Shown: positions 1 to 8,931 of the stretch, one piece after another
How positions within the stretch are numbered: the first letter of the stretch is position 1
Layout of the letters: each line of letters starts with the position of its first letter
Notes under the pieces: generated by a model
What the model was told of the DNA's origin: nothing
What the model saw: only the letters and a program-made list of their open reading frames with translations
Databases searched by the model: none
Made by a program: the position numbers and the translations under genes
NCBI GenBank assembly: GCA_023436585.1
Contig: JAEZIN010000019.1
Location: 1 to 64,000, forward strand
Direction of reading: 5' to 3'
Length of the DNA: 64,000 bases
Origin: Bacillota bacterium
GTDB taxonomy: Bacteria; Bacillota; Clostridia; Christensenellales; Aristaeellaceae

Positions 1-1410
1 TGTTACGGTCTTGGCAGGTTCATTATAGTCGAGCAGCGACTGGCCCAGGTCAACGAACCGGTCCGCCGTGATCGCCGTGTGCTCAGGCAATTCGGTTTCA
101 ATAGAAGCATGCTTTTCCAGTTGCACTATATCGTCCACGACCTCGCCGCCTGCAGCGAACGCGCCGCCTCTGCCGACGAAGATCCAACGGCCATCCCGCT
201 CGTGCATGCCTAGCGCCTTGACGCCATATTTCACCTGCCATGTAAGCCCAGCGAGATAGCCTTTGAGCAATTCAAGATCGCCGTCGCTGCCCGTGTAGCT
301 GAGTGAAATCGTCCGTCTGTTCAACACACCTTTAAATTTCTGGAGGTTGCCGAAATCAGTGGTCATGAAGGTTTGCCGGAAGGTATCGCCATATATGGTC
401 ACGAGGTCACAGGTCATTTGCGTTTCTTCCTCGGCGATGAGCATCTCCAATGGGTGGACAATGAAATTGGTGATCGGGTAGACCTGTTCACCCTTGATGC
501 GGTAGTAGCGCCCGTTCTGCTCAAAGATGACCGGTTCGCCCTCCGGGGAATAGGTCTGATCGGTGCGCTCGATAGCTTGGCGGATCGTCTCCGCACCATA
601 AGTGGAGCCATCTGCATGGTGGACATTATCCCATTTCTCCCGGATCAGTGCCGACTGGCGGAACAGCCTGTCCATCTGCTCGGCATCTTTGCCCGACCAG
701 AAGGCGAGCGTACAGCAAAGCGCGAGATCGGCCTCCGATTGGGAGCCATACTTGTCCTTCCAACGACCTTCCCACAAGTCGGCAAACTCGTCGCCGCCCG
801 ATGCAGCGCGGGCCTTTTCCAGCACCTGCTCATCGGCCAATCGCACCTGCTTGCGCACGGCCTTGGCCGCTTTGGACTTGCGCTTCTTTGCAACAAAGGC
901 CTCATGAATCCACGGGAGCGCCGTCACACCATCGGCAATGTCGTGCGGCGCTCCGTCCAACTGTTGCCAAGTCATGGTGAAGTAGCGGCCTGTGGAATAC
1001 ATTTCCACGCCGGTGGCACTGTTCTTATTGCCCTTACCCGGCATAGAACCGTGGTAAAAGATGTGCAGGCCGGTGCCAGAGGGCGAGATTTCTGTGTAGG
1101 ACGGATGCTTTTCCAGAATAGCGCGAGCGGTATCGTTAAGGGTTCCATCTGCTTCACGACAATGATCAATGTCCACGCCGACGATACCGCATTCTTCCGT
1201 GAACACAAAACCTAAGCCTGTGAACATGTATTTGTCGCGCGCAGCCTCGGCTTCCATCAGCGTCGCCCAGGTCTGTGGGTTCGTGGAGGATGCCTTGCGT
1301 CCAGTCTTGGGATCATAGGGAACCTTTCGAGGCTTGTCGCCCTTCGAGTCGGGTTCCAGTCGCCAGCATATCCACTGCGGTAGCGCAGTCAATTCCTTGG
1401 GAAAACTCAT
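1..1410 (-). CDS. VirE-like phage primase/helicase, partial (C-terminus off the left edge)
   Basis: At least 470 residues are present and the frame is still open at position 1. The N-terminal part resembles the primase-polymerase-like domain of phage and plasmid primases: an early PQWICWRLEP stretch, then VGVDIDHC, the likely acidic metal-binding motif, near residue 70. Such proteins normally continue into a VirE or D5-type helicase domain, which is cut off here, so no Walker motifs can be checked. The ATG has a strong AGGAGG eight bases upstream and overlaps the stop of the preceding DUF4406 gene by ATGA, showing coupled translation. It would prime and unwind DNA for element replication. Confidence 0.75.
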   Translation of the reverse strand, partial: MSFPKELTALPQWICWRLEPDSKGDKPRKVPYDPKTGRKASSTNPQTWATLMEAEAARDKYMFTGLGFVFTEECGIVGVDIDHCREADGTLNDTARAILEKHPSYTEISPSGTGLHIFYHGSMPGKGNKNSATGVEMYSTGRYFTMTWQQLDGAPHDIADGVTALPWIHEAFVAKKRKSKAAKAVRKQVRLADEQVLEKARAASGGDEFADLWEGRWKDKYGSQSEADLALCCTLAFWSGKDAEQMDRLFRQSALIREKWDNVHHADGSTYGAETIRQAIERTDQTYSPEGEPVIFEQNGRYYRIKGEQVYPITNFIVHPLEMLIAEEETQMTCDLVTIYGDTFRQTFMTTDFGNLQKFKGVLNRRTISLSYTGSDGDLELLKGYLAGLTWQVKYGVKALGMHERDGRWIFVGRGGAFAAGGEVVDDIVQLEKHASIETELPEHTAITADRFVDLGQSLLDYNEPAKTVT

Positions 1411-1838
1411 AAAGTGACCTCCTGGCAATCATTTGTGAAATGGCGTATGATCATATCGCGCCAGCGCGCTCTGTTGATCTCGTTTTTCATGCCGTCGCTG
1501 ATCGTATCGCCGAAGAACCACAACTCACGGCACTTCGATATCAGGATCAAGCCCATGTGCAGTGCAAGCTCGCGGGTTTCTTCTGTTTCCTCGCTGCCCA
1601 TGAATTGCGGGAACAACAGGTGGGGAGCGACAGGCAACGCCTTTTGAGTCAAGGCGAAAGCACAATATCGGCGGGCATTTTGAATGTTTTGATCAACGTC
1701 ACCACGATATGGGGAGCAGATATAAACCAGCGGCATGTAGCCGAGCCGCAAAGCCCGTTCTTCCCGTTCAATGTTCAGAAAAGCGGTGGCGGCCGTGGGA
1801 TCGTAATAGCCCTCAGCGTTTCTCATCTGTTCGATCAC
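1407..1838 (-). CDS. DUF4406 family protein
   Basis: About 143 residues. The LVYICSPYRGD stretch and the later PVAPHLLFPQF segment match DUF4406, a small Rossmann-like family related to nucleoside 2-deoxyribosyltransferases and common in phage replication modules. The GTG start at 1838 is chosen because GGAGG lies ten bases upstream and the start overlaps the polymerase stop as GTGA; the longer reading of this frame runs back into the polymerase gene. Its reaction is not known, and a role in nucleotide salvage or modification is only inferred from the fold family. It is translationally coupled on both sides. Confidence 0.7.
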   Translation of the reverse strand: MIEQMRNAEGYYDPTAATAFLNIEREERALRLGYMPLVYICSPYRGDVDQNIQNARRYCAFALTQKALPVAPHLLFPQFMGSEETEETRELALHMGLILISKCRELWFFGDTISDGMKNEINRARWRDMIIRHFTNDCQEVTL

Positions 1839-3757
1839 GGTTCTATTTCCTCCATGTATCCAAAATCGGTGCCATAGGCAGCCTCGGCCACAATCGGCAC
1901 ATCCATTTCCGGGAAGGGCTGCGCGTCCTTGCACTCCCGTATAAAAGCAACAGCCTCATGAAGCCGGTTGGCAGGCAGCTCAAACACCAGCTCATCGTGG
2001 ATCTGCAGCAGCGGTTTTAGCCACGGGCGCTCCGGCAGCCTTTCCACCAAGCGGCCCAATGCCAGTTTGAGAATGTCAGCGGCAGTGCCCTGGATCGGGG
2101 TGTTCAAGGCACAGCGCTCCGCAAAGCTCCGGCGTCCCCAGTCTTGCGAACGAATGCCCGGCAGGTAACGCCGCCGTCCGAGGATGGTCTGCGTGTATTG
2201 GCGCGTGGTGGCCACCTTCTTCGCCTGCTCCTGCCAGCGAACCAGATTCGGATAACCGGCTTTCAGATTACGAATGATGCAATCACAATCATCAAGTGAC
2301 GATGTAAGCCCTGCCTTGAATTTCAGGGTGCGCTGGAGACCACGCGCGAAAAGGCCATAGAACACACCGAAATTGACGTTCTTGGCAATTGTCCGGCGCT
2401 CTTTGTAATCTGGAACACCCTTGTCCACAGCCTGCACATAGGGAATTCCGAAGATGACGCAGGTGGTCTGCGCATGGATGTCACCGCCTGTTCGGTAGGT
2501 TTCCAGCATTTTTTCATCACGGCAATAGAAAGCACCGACACGCAGCTCAATCTGGTTAAAATCGCAGGAGACCAGTACATGACCTTCCGGCGCTATGATG
2601 AAGGAGCGGATACCCACCGGGTCATTGGTCTTGCGCGGGCAATTTTGCATGTTGGGATTACGCGCAGCGAAGCGCCCGGTTTCCGTTGCCAACGGGAGCA
2701 GGTCGGGATGAATGCGCCCGGTCGCCGGGTTCATGAAGCGCAAATAACCGTCGATATATGTCGTTTTGAGCTTCGACCATTTGCGGTACGCCTGTATCAA
2801 CTCGAACAGTGGCACAAGCTCCGGACGGTGCTCCGCACACCATTCCGCAAGCATCACCATCACCTGATCGTCTGCGGCCTCGGCGTTCTTCTCCGTGGTT
2901 TTCATAACTGGCAGACCCAGGGCTTTGAAAAGGTAGTCCTTGAATGCCTGCGTCCCCGCGTTCGCACCGATGTCCACGTCGCCAATCATGCTGCGTATTT
3001 TGCCTTGTAGGTCGATCAATCGGGCCGCACATTCGCTCTGCTTGCTGATCATGGCTTCTTCATCCATAAGCAGGCCGTTATACTTCATCAGGCCGCAATA
3101 GACCGCCGTGGGGGATTCCACCTGCTCCACGATGAAGCGATGTTTGGGGAGGAAAGCGTCGAACCACTGATTGAACCGATGATATAAGCGGAGTGCATAA
3201 TCAGCGTCGGCGCAGGCATAGCAGATGGTTTCGGGATTGAAGGAATCAAGCTCGTCGAAGAACCGGCCCTCCGTCACATCCTCGAAAGTAGGCAGCTCGT
3301 CGCCAAACAGTTCCGGCACCAGTTTCTTGAGACCGCTGTCGGACAGGCCGCGAAACTCGAACGTGCTCTTGAGCGTCATCTGCGCGGCAGCGATGGTGTC
3401 ATAGCACGGCGGCTGGAGGACGATACTCTGTGCATATAGGAACATGCTCTCAAAAGTGAGATTGTGTGCCACCTTGATGACACCCGGATTCATCCATAAG
3501 GCGTCGCGCAAAAAGAGAATTACCTGCTCGGGGTCAGCATTGCCGCCGCTAAGATGACGGAGAGGCACATATATGGCGCTGCCCTCTGCAATAGAGAGAG
3601 AAATGCCCACAATAAAAGCACGGTGTGCGTCCAGTGCAGCCTTGGGATCGTTGCGATATTGAAGAAGCGGAGCCGTTTCAAAGTCAAAGGCCACAACCGG
3701 CGCACCTTGAAGATAAGCTTCAATGGCACGCGGGTCCGTTTCCATTCGATAACTCAT
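1835..3757 (-). CDS. Phage-type family A DNA polymerase
   Basis: 640 residues, close to the size of T7-like phage polymerases. The N-terminus has a 3'-5' exonuclease motif (VVAFDFETAP near residue 22, with the Asp-Glu pair). The polymerase domain shows motif A (VSCDFNQIELR), motif B (RRTIAKNVNFGVFYGL) and motif C (QIHDELVFE), all with the catalytic acidic residues intact. There is no 5'-3' exonuclease domain, unlike cellular Pol I. The ATG follows AAAGGAG nine bases upstream. It lies in a replication operon with a primase, an SNF2 helicase and small accessory genes, and would copy element DNA. Confidence 0.93.
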   Translation of the reverse strand: MSYRMETDPRAIEAYLQGAPVVAFDFETAPLLQYRNDPKAALDAHRAFIVGISLSIAEGSAIYVPLRHLSGGNADPEQVILFLRDALWMNPGVIKVAHNLTFESMFLYAQSIVLQPPCYDTIAAAQMTLKSTFEFRGLSDSGLKKLVPELFGDELPTFEDVTEGRFFDELDSFNPETICYACADADYALRLYHRFNQWFDAFLPKHRFIVEQVESPTAVYCGLMKYNGLLMDEEAMISKQSECAARLIDLQGKIRSMIGDVDIGANAGTQAFKDYLFKALGLPVMKTTEKNAEAADDQVMVMLAEWCAEHRPELVPLFELIQAYRKWSKLKTTYIDGYLRFMNPATGRIHPDLLPLATETGRFAARNPNMQNCPRKTNDPVGIRSFIIAPEGHVLVSCDFNQIELRVGAFYCRDEKMLETYRTGGDIHAQTTCVIFGIPYVQAVDKGVPDYKERRTIAKNVNFGVFYGLFARGLQRTLKFKAGLTSSLDDCDCIIRNLKAGYPNLVRWQEQAKKVATTRQYTQTILGRRRYLPGIRSQDWGRRSFAERCALNTPIQGTAADILKLALGRLVERLPERPWLKPLLQIHDELVFELPANRLHEAVAFIRECKDAQPFPEMDVPIVAEAAYGTDFGYMEEIEP

Positions 3758-3779
3758 TTGTCATTACTCCTTTCGGAAA

Positions 3780-3808
3780 ACCGGAGGGCAGTAAAGCCAC
3801 CCTCCGGT
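3780..3808 (-). terminator. Stem-loop between the Cys-motif gene and the polymerase
   Basis: A nine-base arm ACCGGAGGG pairs with CCCTCCGGT across an 11-base loop. On the minus strand a short TTTT follows, so it could act as a weak terminator or attenuator that lowers polymerase expression relative to the upstream gene. Confidence 0.5.
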
Positions 3809-3816
3809 GCTTTGCT

Positions 3817-4572
3817 TTAGCTCAGGGGCTGGATAACCGGCTCGTTCCCCAAGATCTCGCCAGTCTCGGGGTCAATGGCTTCCGCAGAGGCAGGCTCTTC
3901 CTCGTATCCGACGCGGGTGGCGAACTGCTTCACCTGTTCAGCCATCGAGAGGATCAAGGGAAGCTCTGCTTCGGTAAGCACACGATCCACCCCAAATTGA
4001 GCCTGCGAATACGCGATGCCGCCTACGTTCATCGCCTTCTTAAGGGAAAAGCGCGTTACTACGGAACAGGATTTCCTTCCTTTGCCTAGCAGCCGTTTTA
4101 TGTACACGCTGAACTCCTTCATGGAACCGGTGGGTAACGTCAGAATCAACGGTATCATCTCGCCCTCGCGCAAGATGAAGATGCGGCGCTTGTTCTTGCA
4201 TGCCTTGCCGCCGTTATCACCACTCCCGAACTGGTTGAGCGGGCAGCGCTCGCAGGTTCCACCTGGATCGCCAACGCCAGTCACGCCGTCGTAGCTTCCG
4301 CAATCCGGGGGATTGTTGCCTCCAGTAAATCGTTCCTTGTAGTAGGAGAACAACGGATGGTGAAATAGAATTACGCCGCTGAACTCCTTCACCGTATCCG
4401 TCTCACCGGGCAGCGCGCCTGGCACCTCGAACACGGTACCGCCAGCGGCAGGGATCATCACCCGGTCGAAAGTGATATTCATGCCGACCATTTCTTCAGA
4501 CAGTGCATCGGCCAAATTGAAGCCTTCCAAAGCGGCATAGCTATTGATGGCGGAAATCTCTTTATTACTCAT
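3817..4572 (-). CDS. Phage replication-module protein with a four-cysteine motif
   Basis: 251 residues, not assigned to a named family. A middle segment (near residues 95-125) has CERCPLN followed about 16 residues later by ACKNKRR, plus an earlier CGSYDG, which suggests a small metal-binding site. The C-terminus is acidic and ends in a DPETGEI stretch. Genes in this place next to phage family A polymerases often encode single-stranded DNA binding or recombination proteins, so that role is a guess from position only. The second ATG (4572) is chosen because GGAGG is eight bases upstream; the first ATG is only two bases from it. Confidence 0.6.
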   Translation of the reverse strand: MSNKEISAINSYAALEGFNLADALSEEMVGMNITFDRVMIPAAGGTVFEVPGALPGETDTVKEFSGVILFHHPLFSYYKERFTGGNNPPDCGSYDGVTGVGDPGGTCERCPLNQFGSGDNGGKACKNKRRIFILREGEMIPLILTLPTGSMKEFSVYIKRLLGKGRKSCSVVTRFSLKKAMNVGGIAYSQAQFGVDRVLTEAELPLILSMAEQVKQFATRVGYEEEPASAEAIDPETGEILGNEPVIQPLS

Positions 4573-4590
4573 TTTCATATCCTCCGTTTT

Positions 4591-5007
4591 TTATCGGGCT
4601 GCTTTTCGCACACCCACTGTTGTTTTCTCGAATACGTTCACCAGGCCGTCCAGCCATGCGGGAAGTTGGTCCCCACTCTCGGCCATTTGCTCCTTCACGA
4701 AGGCAGAGAGAGAATTTGCGTTTACGGTTTCATAGATCATGTCACCGAAGCCTTCGGCGCGGAGTACGGCGAACAGCTCGTCCCTCATACCCTCCGTGGC
4801 GGAAGCGCGGGTTTTGTTGGTGAGACAAAACATAGTGCCTGCACGGGTGAAATTCTGCGTCTCGGTTTCCGCCATCAGGGTGGACAGGTGATAGTCCACG
4901 TTGTCAATGTCCATGTTCACCTGCTTAAGCTCAGCCTCCAGCGAATCCTTACGATCACGCAGGGCTTTCAGCTCGTCGGCTATTTCAAATAATCGGTTGC
5001 TCTCCAT
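4591..5007 (-). CDS. Small coiled-coil phage protein
   Basis: 138 residues. The first 45 or so form a charged heptad-like helix (LFEIADELKALRDRKDSLEAEL) predicted as a coiled coil; the rest is mixed and ends in basic residues. AGGAGG precedes the ATG. It sits 18 bases from the Cys-motif gene and 11 bases after the helicase stop, so it is part of the same operon. It recalls small Gp157-like or nuclease-modulator proteins of siphoviruses, but no specific match can be claimed. Confidence 0.55.
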   Translation of the reverse strand: MESNRLFEIADELKALRDRKDSLEAELKQVNMDIDNVDYHLSTLMAETETQNFTRAGTMFCLTNKTRASATEGMRDELFAVLRAEGFGDMIYETVNANSLSAFVKEQMAESGDQLPAWLDGLVNVFEKTTVGVRKAAR

Positions 5008-5018
5008 CTTGCCTCCTG

Positions 5019-6503
5019 CTATGTGGTGAAGGGGTTGAGCCCGGCCCGGTAATCGTCCACCAGCACCTTAGCGAGATTTGCTTTGTCCCGAAGCGCCTGG
5101 AGCACCTTTTCGTCCACCGTACCTTTGGCGACAAGGTGGATGTAAGTACAGGGCTGCCGCTGGCCGACGCGGTGGATGCGGGCGCGGGTTTGCTCGTAGT
5201 TGCTCATCGAGTAGTCCATGGAGTAGAAAACCATGGTGCTGGCGGCGGTGAGTGTGATACCCAGGCCCGCTGTGGCTATCTGTCCGATGAACACGGTCAC
5301 ACTAGGATCGTTCTGGAAAGCCGTTACCTGCGCATCCCGGTCCCTGATCTCGCCGGAAATCTGCGTAAACCGGATTCCCTTCTTCATAAGTAGTTTCCCT
5401 ATGGCGCGTATCTCGGGGATGAAACGGGCGATGACCACCAGCTTCTTTCCGTCCTGCTCTGCACTTTCGATGATGTCAGTGAGCGCTTCCAGCTTAGCTG
5501 ATGATAACTGCTCTGTGGCTGCAGACTCATCGCCGCCGAGGAATCCACCTGTGAGCTGCGATAGCCGCAGTAGCCGGGTCAGCACATTCGTGACGGTCAC
5601 GGTATCGCCCGCCAACTCCGTATAGCTATCTTTGACGAGCTGGCGGTAGGTTCGCATAGCGGCAGGCTCCAGCTCCACACGTTGCACGATGTCCGTGGTA
5701 TCGGGGAGGTCCAGACATTCTGCCTTGGTAGCTCGAAATGCAATGGAGTGCAGCCGTTCGGTGAACTCCGTTTCCATCGACTTCTTCATGATCGGGGTGT
5801 GATTACCGTAGCCCATCATATCGAAGAACCGGTTACGAAAAAGGTAAAAGCTCTGGCCGTACACATGTGGGTCGGCGAATTTGTACTGACTGAACACGTC
5901 CACCGGCTTGTTTGTGATGACTGTGCCGGTTAGCAACAGGCGATACTTCGCCTTTGCACCCAGCCGGTGTAGGGCTTTCGAGGCTGCTATGTTGTGCGTC
6001 TTGATCTTATGACCTTCGTCGCAAACGATCATATCCGGCTTCCATTTTGCAAGCTCCGCTTCCAGCCTCCACGCGCTTTCGTAATTCACCACAAGTACCT
6101 GGAGCGTGGAGCCGTTCATGTGCCGGATGGTATCGACCTTTCGGGTGGTGGTGCCCTCCAACATAACGAGGTTGTAATCGTAGTCGGCGAATTTCTGAAA
6201 CTCGTCCGCCCATACACCCAGGATAGAAAGCGGTGCGACAATCAACAGGCTTTGAATGCGCCTTTGTTGCCATAGAGTGCCGACGATAGCAACCGAGGTG
6301 ATCGTTTTTCCGGTGCCGTTCAACCCATTTCCATAAGGAGGGCAGCGCCCTTACCCGTGGAAACGTTCATTTGCATCACCTCCCCGGTTTGCAACACCTT
6401 CGTCCAGATCGTCAAAAAGTCCAAGGACAAAGAGATACGCCATGATCTGGTGTTCGTATAGCTTCGCCCGAACCGGGGGAGCCACGTTTTCGTTTGTGCT
6501 CAT
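5019..6503 (-). pseudogene. SNF2/DEAD-type phage helicase disrupted by frameshifts near its Walker A motif
   Basis: The main part (5019-6323, 434 residues) is a two-domain SNF2-like helicase: GTGKT Walker A, VCDEGHKIK (DEGH motif II), LLLTGT motif III, and in domain 2 the QIATAGLG and RIHRVGQRQP motifs. The N-terminus is broken. The ATG at 6503, overlapping the previous stop, reads AKLYEHQIMAYLFV (Q-motif-like) but meets a TAA near 6351. The shifted frame reads GKGAALLMEMG and then stops at a TGA, after which the first frame resumes at GTGKT. This fits a +1 shift between about 6353 and 6415 and an eight-base insertion near 6313-6325. Residual translation from a TTG (6323) or an ATG (6370) cannot join the parts. 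Confidence 0.75.
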
Positions 6504-6694
6504 GTACGCACCGCTTCCGGCTGCTCAGTGATGTTCACCGAATCTACAGAGCCGCCCGGCATGAGTACCACGACACTGTGCCGCTTCCCGAAAAGCAGCC
6601 GCCACAACCATGTGGACAACGGGTGCGTCCGGCACTCCACGATTGGGCTGGTAGGATCACGGCCTTTCAGGTTGATTCGAATGCTGTGCCTCAT
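6500..6694 (-). CDS. Small phage-module protein of unknown function
   Basis: About 64 residues from the ATG at 6694, which has GGATAGG about nine bases upstream; an ATG at 6703 is also in frame. The sequence has a basic N-terminus and a WLWRLLFGKRHSVVVLMPGG segment, with no family recognised. Its stop overlaps the helicase start as ATGA, which supports it as a real coupled gene. Confidence 0.45.
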   Translation of the reverse strand: MRHSIRINLKGRDPTSPIVECRTHPLSTWLWRLLFGKRHSVVVLMPGGSVDSVNITEQPEAVRT

Positions 6695-6771
6695 TGATTC
6701 CATCCTATCCGGAGGGCTGATTTCGAGTCCCTCCACCTACCGGCCTCGAAAAAGGCGGAATATAAGGGTGG

Positions 6772-7167
6772 TCAGAAAATTTTTTTTAGCTTTTTAATCG
6801 CGGTAGCCAATTGCTGCGAAACCGCAGACTGGGAAACACCGGTCTGCTTTGCATATCCGCTTACGGATACGCCGCTCCAGAAAAGCGCTTGGAGCAATGC
6901 TTGTTGCTTCGGAGTTAGTTGTCCAATGGCTCGGCGAATGCGCTCCGCGTCGGGTTCATTTGAAAACAAGGCTTGATAGCCTTCATCCTCGACGATCAGC
7001 CAGTCCGAGCCTGTTTCTTTATCAAAATCCAGGTGTACATGCCGCCTTGTGTTGGCACGATTGTTGTTGTATTCCAGACGGTCCAACTCAAAAAGGGAAA
7101 ATGCATCTTCATCAGTTACTTCGATTACGTTGATATCTCCATTGGCGAAATGATAGGTATACTTCAA
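6772..7167 (-). CDS. Sigma-70 region 4-like regulator of the phage module
   Basis: 131 residues from a TTG start at 7167, chosen because AAAGGAG lies six bases upstream. The first 75 residues are acidic and unassigned. The C-terminal 55 residues form a sigma region 4-like helix-turn-helix (LTPKQQALLQALFW, then YAKQTGVSQSAVSQQLATAI). No region 2 is present, so it is not a full sigma factor. Such proteins often act in phages and ICEs as late-gene activators. It heads the replication operon, just downstream of a terminator that separates it from the XRE/ImmA genes. Confidence 0.7.
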   Translation of the reverse strand: MKYTYHFANGDINVIEVTDEDAFSLFELDRLEYNNNRANTRRHVHLDFDKETGSDWLIVEDEGYQALFSNEPDAERIRRAIGQLTPKQQALLQALFWSGVSVSGYAKQTGVSQSAVSQQLATAIKKLKKIF

Positions 7168-7206
7168 GGGATGCTCCTTTCGGAGCCCCAAGCAGCCTAA
7201 TAGCCC

Positions 7207-7253
7207 AAAAAAACCGAGCCTACATATAGCTAATAAGCTACTTGTAGGCTCGG
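7207..7253 (-). terminator. Rho-independent terminator after the zinc-ribbon gene
   Basis: CCGAGCCTACA pairs perfectly with TGTAGGCTCGG (11 bp, 18-base loop), and on the minus strand a run of seven T follows directly. It ends the XRE-ImmA-zinc ribbon transcript and separates it from the replication module. Confidence 0.88.
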
Positions 7254-7349
7254 CGACATTTTTAATCGCAATCCGGTTCCACTTCTCATGGCTGGATTGC
7301 CATGGGCGGGGACACGTGCGTCAAGCTCGTGCAAAGTATGTCATACTGG

Positions 7350-7574
7350 TTATTCAGTTCGCTGGAACAATTCCAGTTCAGCACCACACCATTTGCATTT
7401 CATATACAGGTCCGGTTCCCATGGTGGCTTTCCGCCATCATCAGGTAAGAATGGCTCCATTCGGAATTGCGGGGCTTTGTCACAAATGCGGTGATTGCAT
7501 CGGGGGCATAACATAGCGATACGGCGGTGATACCTGGCTGGCGGTGCAGTCTTTTTTATGTTGACGGATCGCAT
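7350..7574 (-). CDS. Small zinc-ribbon protein
   Basis: 74 residues with two CxxC knuckles (LCPRCNHR near residue 22 and MKCKWCGAEL near residue 60), which together would bind one zinc ion. The ATG has AGGAGG eight bases upstream. It is the last gene before a strong terminator and follows ImmA after 123 bases. The function is unknown; a nucleic-acid or protein-binding role is usual for such short ribbons. Confidence 0.6.
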   Translation of the reverse strand: MRSVNIKKTAPPARYHRRIAMLCPRCNHRICDKAPQFRMEPFLPDDGGKPPWEPDLYMKCKWCGAELELFQRTE

Positions 7575-7697
7575 ATCCGTTTCCTCCTACGGTGTATTAA
7601 ATAATGGGACGGAATATCTGGTGTTAGCATGTAAGCTTACGATGGTAATATATGGGTCAAGTCTCCCTATGGATAATGGGTATAGGTACTACGAATG

Positions 7698-8468
7698 CTA
7701 AACGGCTATCCTCTTCCGTTTGAAACCGAGGTTCAGCAGCCTAATCTTGGCAGTCATCAAGGAAACACCGAACGCATAGGTCAGGTCCAGTGCGGCCATT
7801 TCAAAAGCTCTCTGTTCTGACCACCCTTCCCGAGTTCGGGCATCGTAATACTCCTGCACCTGTAGCATATTGCAAAAGCTTCTGACAGAGGTAGCAGGCA
7901 TAAGGAAGGCCGACGCCAGATAATTGGCTTGCCATTCCATGCGGTCGATATCTGTCCATTCAACAAAGGGTTTTGCATTATTCCTCTCGATTTCATCCCG
8001 GCGGCATAGTGTATGGTTATTGGTTTCTTTATCACTAAGCCGCCTAAAATAGTTTGCATGAAGAATTTGATGCGCACATTCATGCATCTGGGTAAAGTGT
8101 AGTCGTGCTTCTTCCATTTCATCCACCAACGTGTTTTCCAACAATATAGTGTTGGCATCGAAGTAAACAGGCCGGACACTATTGCTGGATGGTTCATATA
8201 GGGGAATACAGGTATGATCCGAAAATACAGCCATCCCCAGATAACAACCATTGTGGGAGAGGTACTGATACTCGACTTTCAACTTCAGATACGATTCGCA
8301 GAATTCTTCTGCTGGGAAGCTCTGCTCCAACTTAAGGATGTCGGGCATGAAATTCATAATATACTTTTCTGCCATACGGTCGAGCTGAGCTTTGCTTAAG
8401 ATCGGCACACCAGTTGGGCTTAATAACATTGCTGGCTGATACAAAATAATCTCTCCATATCGAAACAA
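7698..8468 (-). CDS. ImmA/IrrE family metallopeptidase
   Basis: 256 residues. The zinc protease motif reads HECAHQ near residue 128 (HExxH type), followed by a Glu-rich segment and a WQANYLASAFLMP stretch typical of the family, whose downstream acidic residue would complete the zinc site. In ICEBs1-like elements such proteins cleave the XRE repressor encoded next door and so induce the element; the partner here would be the gene at 8487-8858, 18 bases upstream. The TTG start at 8468 has no convincing ribosome binding site, so translation may be coupled. A toxin-antitoxin-like role is possible. Confidence 0.82.
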   Translation of the reverse strand: MFRYGEIILYQPAMLLSPTGVPILSKAQLDRMAEKYIMNFMPDILKLEQSFPAEEFCESYLKLKVEYQYLSHNGCYLGMAVFSDHTCIPLYEPSSNSVRPVYFDANTILLENTLVDEMEEARLHFTQMHECAHQILHANYFRRLSDKETNNHTLCRRDEIERNNAKPFVEWTDIDRMEWQANYLASAFLMPATSVRSFCNMLQVQEYYDARTREGWSEQRAFEMAALDLTYAFGVSLMTAKIRLLNLGFKRKRIAV

Positions 8469-8486
8469 ACTGAGATAACATAAAGA

Positions 8487-8858
8487 TCAGGACTCACCAC
8501 GATCCATACTTTGTATGAACCTTAACCATTCATCCCCGCTGATGTTATTCGCCTTTGCTTTTCTCAGTGCTACCCTCACTACCGCATTTGTCATAATGTA
8601 TTCCGGCAGATCGGATGAGACCTCGCCCCTGTATTCACCTGCCAGATCATACATTTGATTACGCTCCAACTCGGTCATGCAAAGGACATCTGCCAGTTTG
8701 TCCAGTAAAGGTTTTTCTGGTGGCTGACGGCGGTTCTTTTCCATGTCGCATAAGTATGGGGCGCTGATCTCCAGCTTTTCGGCCAGGCCACGCAGGGTAA
8801 GCCCTTGTTCCATACGCTTTTTTATGATAAGGTCGCCAAAACTAAGGGTGTAACTCAA
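8487..8858 (-). CDS. XRE-family repressor (ImmR-like)
   Basis: About 123 residues. An N-terminal helix-turn-helix (GLTLRGLAEKLEISAPYLCD, residues 20-40) is followed by a C-terminal part carrying MTELERNQMYDLAG, typical of XRE regulators paired with ImmA/IrrE peptidases. A TTG at 8858 is chosen because GGAGG is seven bases upstream; the earlier TTG (8864) is too close to it. The promoter (8902-8931) holds a LexA box between its -35 and -10 elements. The likely job is to keep element genes silent until the peptidase removes it. Confidence 0.82.
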   Translation of the reverse strand: MSYTLSFGDLIIKKRMEQGLTLRGLAEKLEISAPYLCDMEKNRRQPPEKPLLDKLADVLCMTELERNQMYDLAGEYRGEVSSDLPEYIMTNAVVRVALRKAKANNISGDEWLRFIQSMDRGES

Positions 8859-8901
8859 ATCCAATCCTCCTTTTGCAAACGTATATTTGCTCAGTAAGGA
8901 G

Positions 8902-8931
8902 ATTATAAAAGGGAACGCATGTTCTTGTCAA
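8902..8931 (-). promoter_or_regulatory. Sigma-A promoter of the XRE-ImmA operon
   Basis: On the minus strand a perfect -35 (TTGACA, 8926-8931) and -10 (TATAAT, 8902-8907) are separated by 18 bases. The predicted start near 8895 leaves a leader of about 37 bases before the XRE start. Confidence 0.85.
8912..8925. promoter_or_regulatory. LexA (SOS) box inside the XRE-ImmA promoter
   Basis: On the minus strand the site reads AGAACATGCGTTCC. It matches the Gram-positive consensus CGAACRNRYGTTYC at 13 of 14 positions, with a perfect GAAC-N4-GTTC palindrome at 8913-8924. It fills the spacer between -35 and -10, where bound LexA would block RNA polymerase. Confidence 0.7.
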
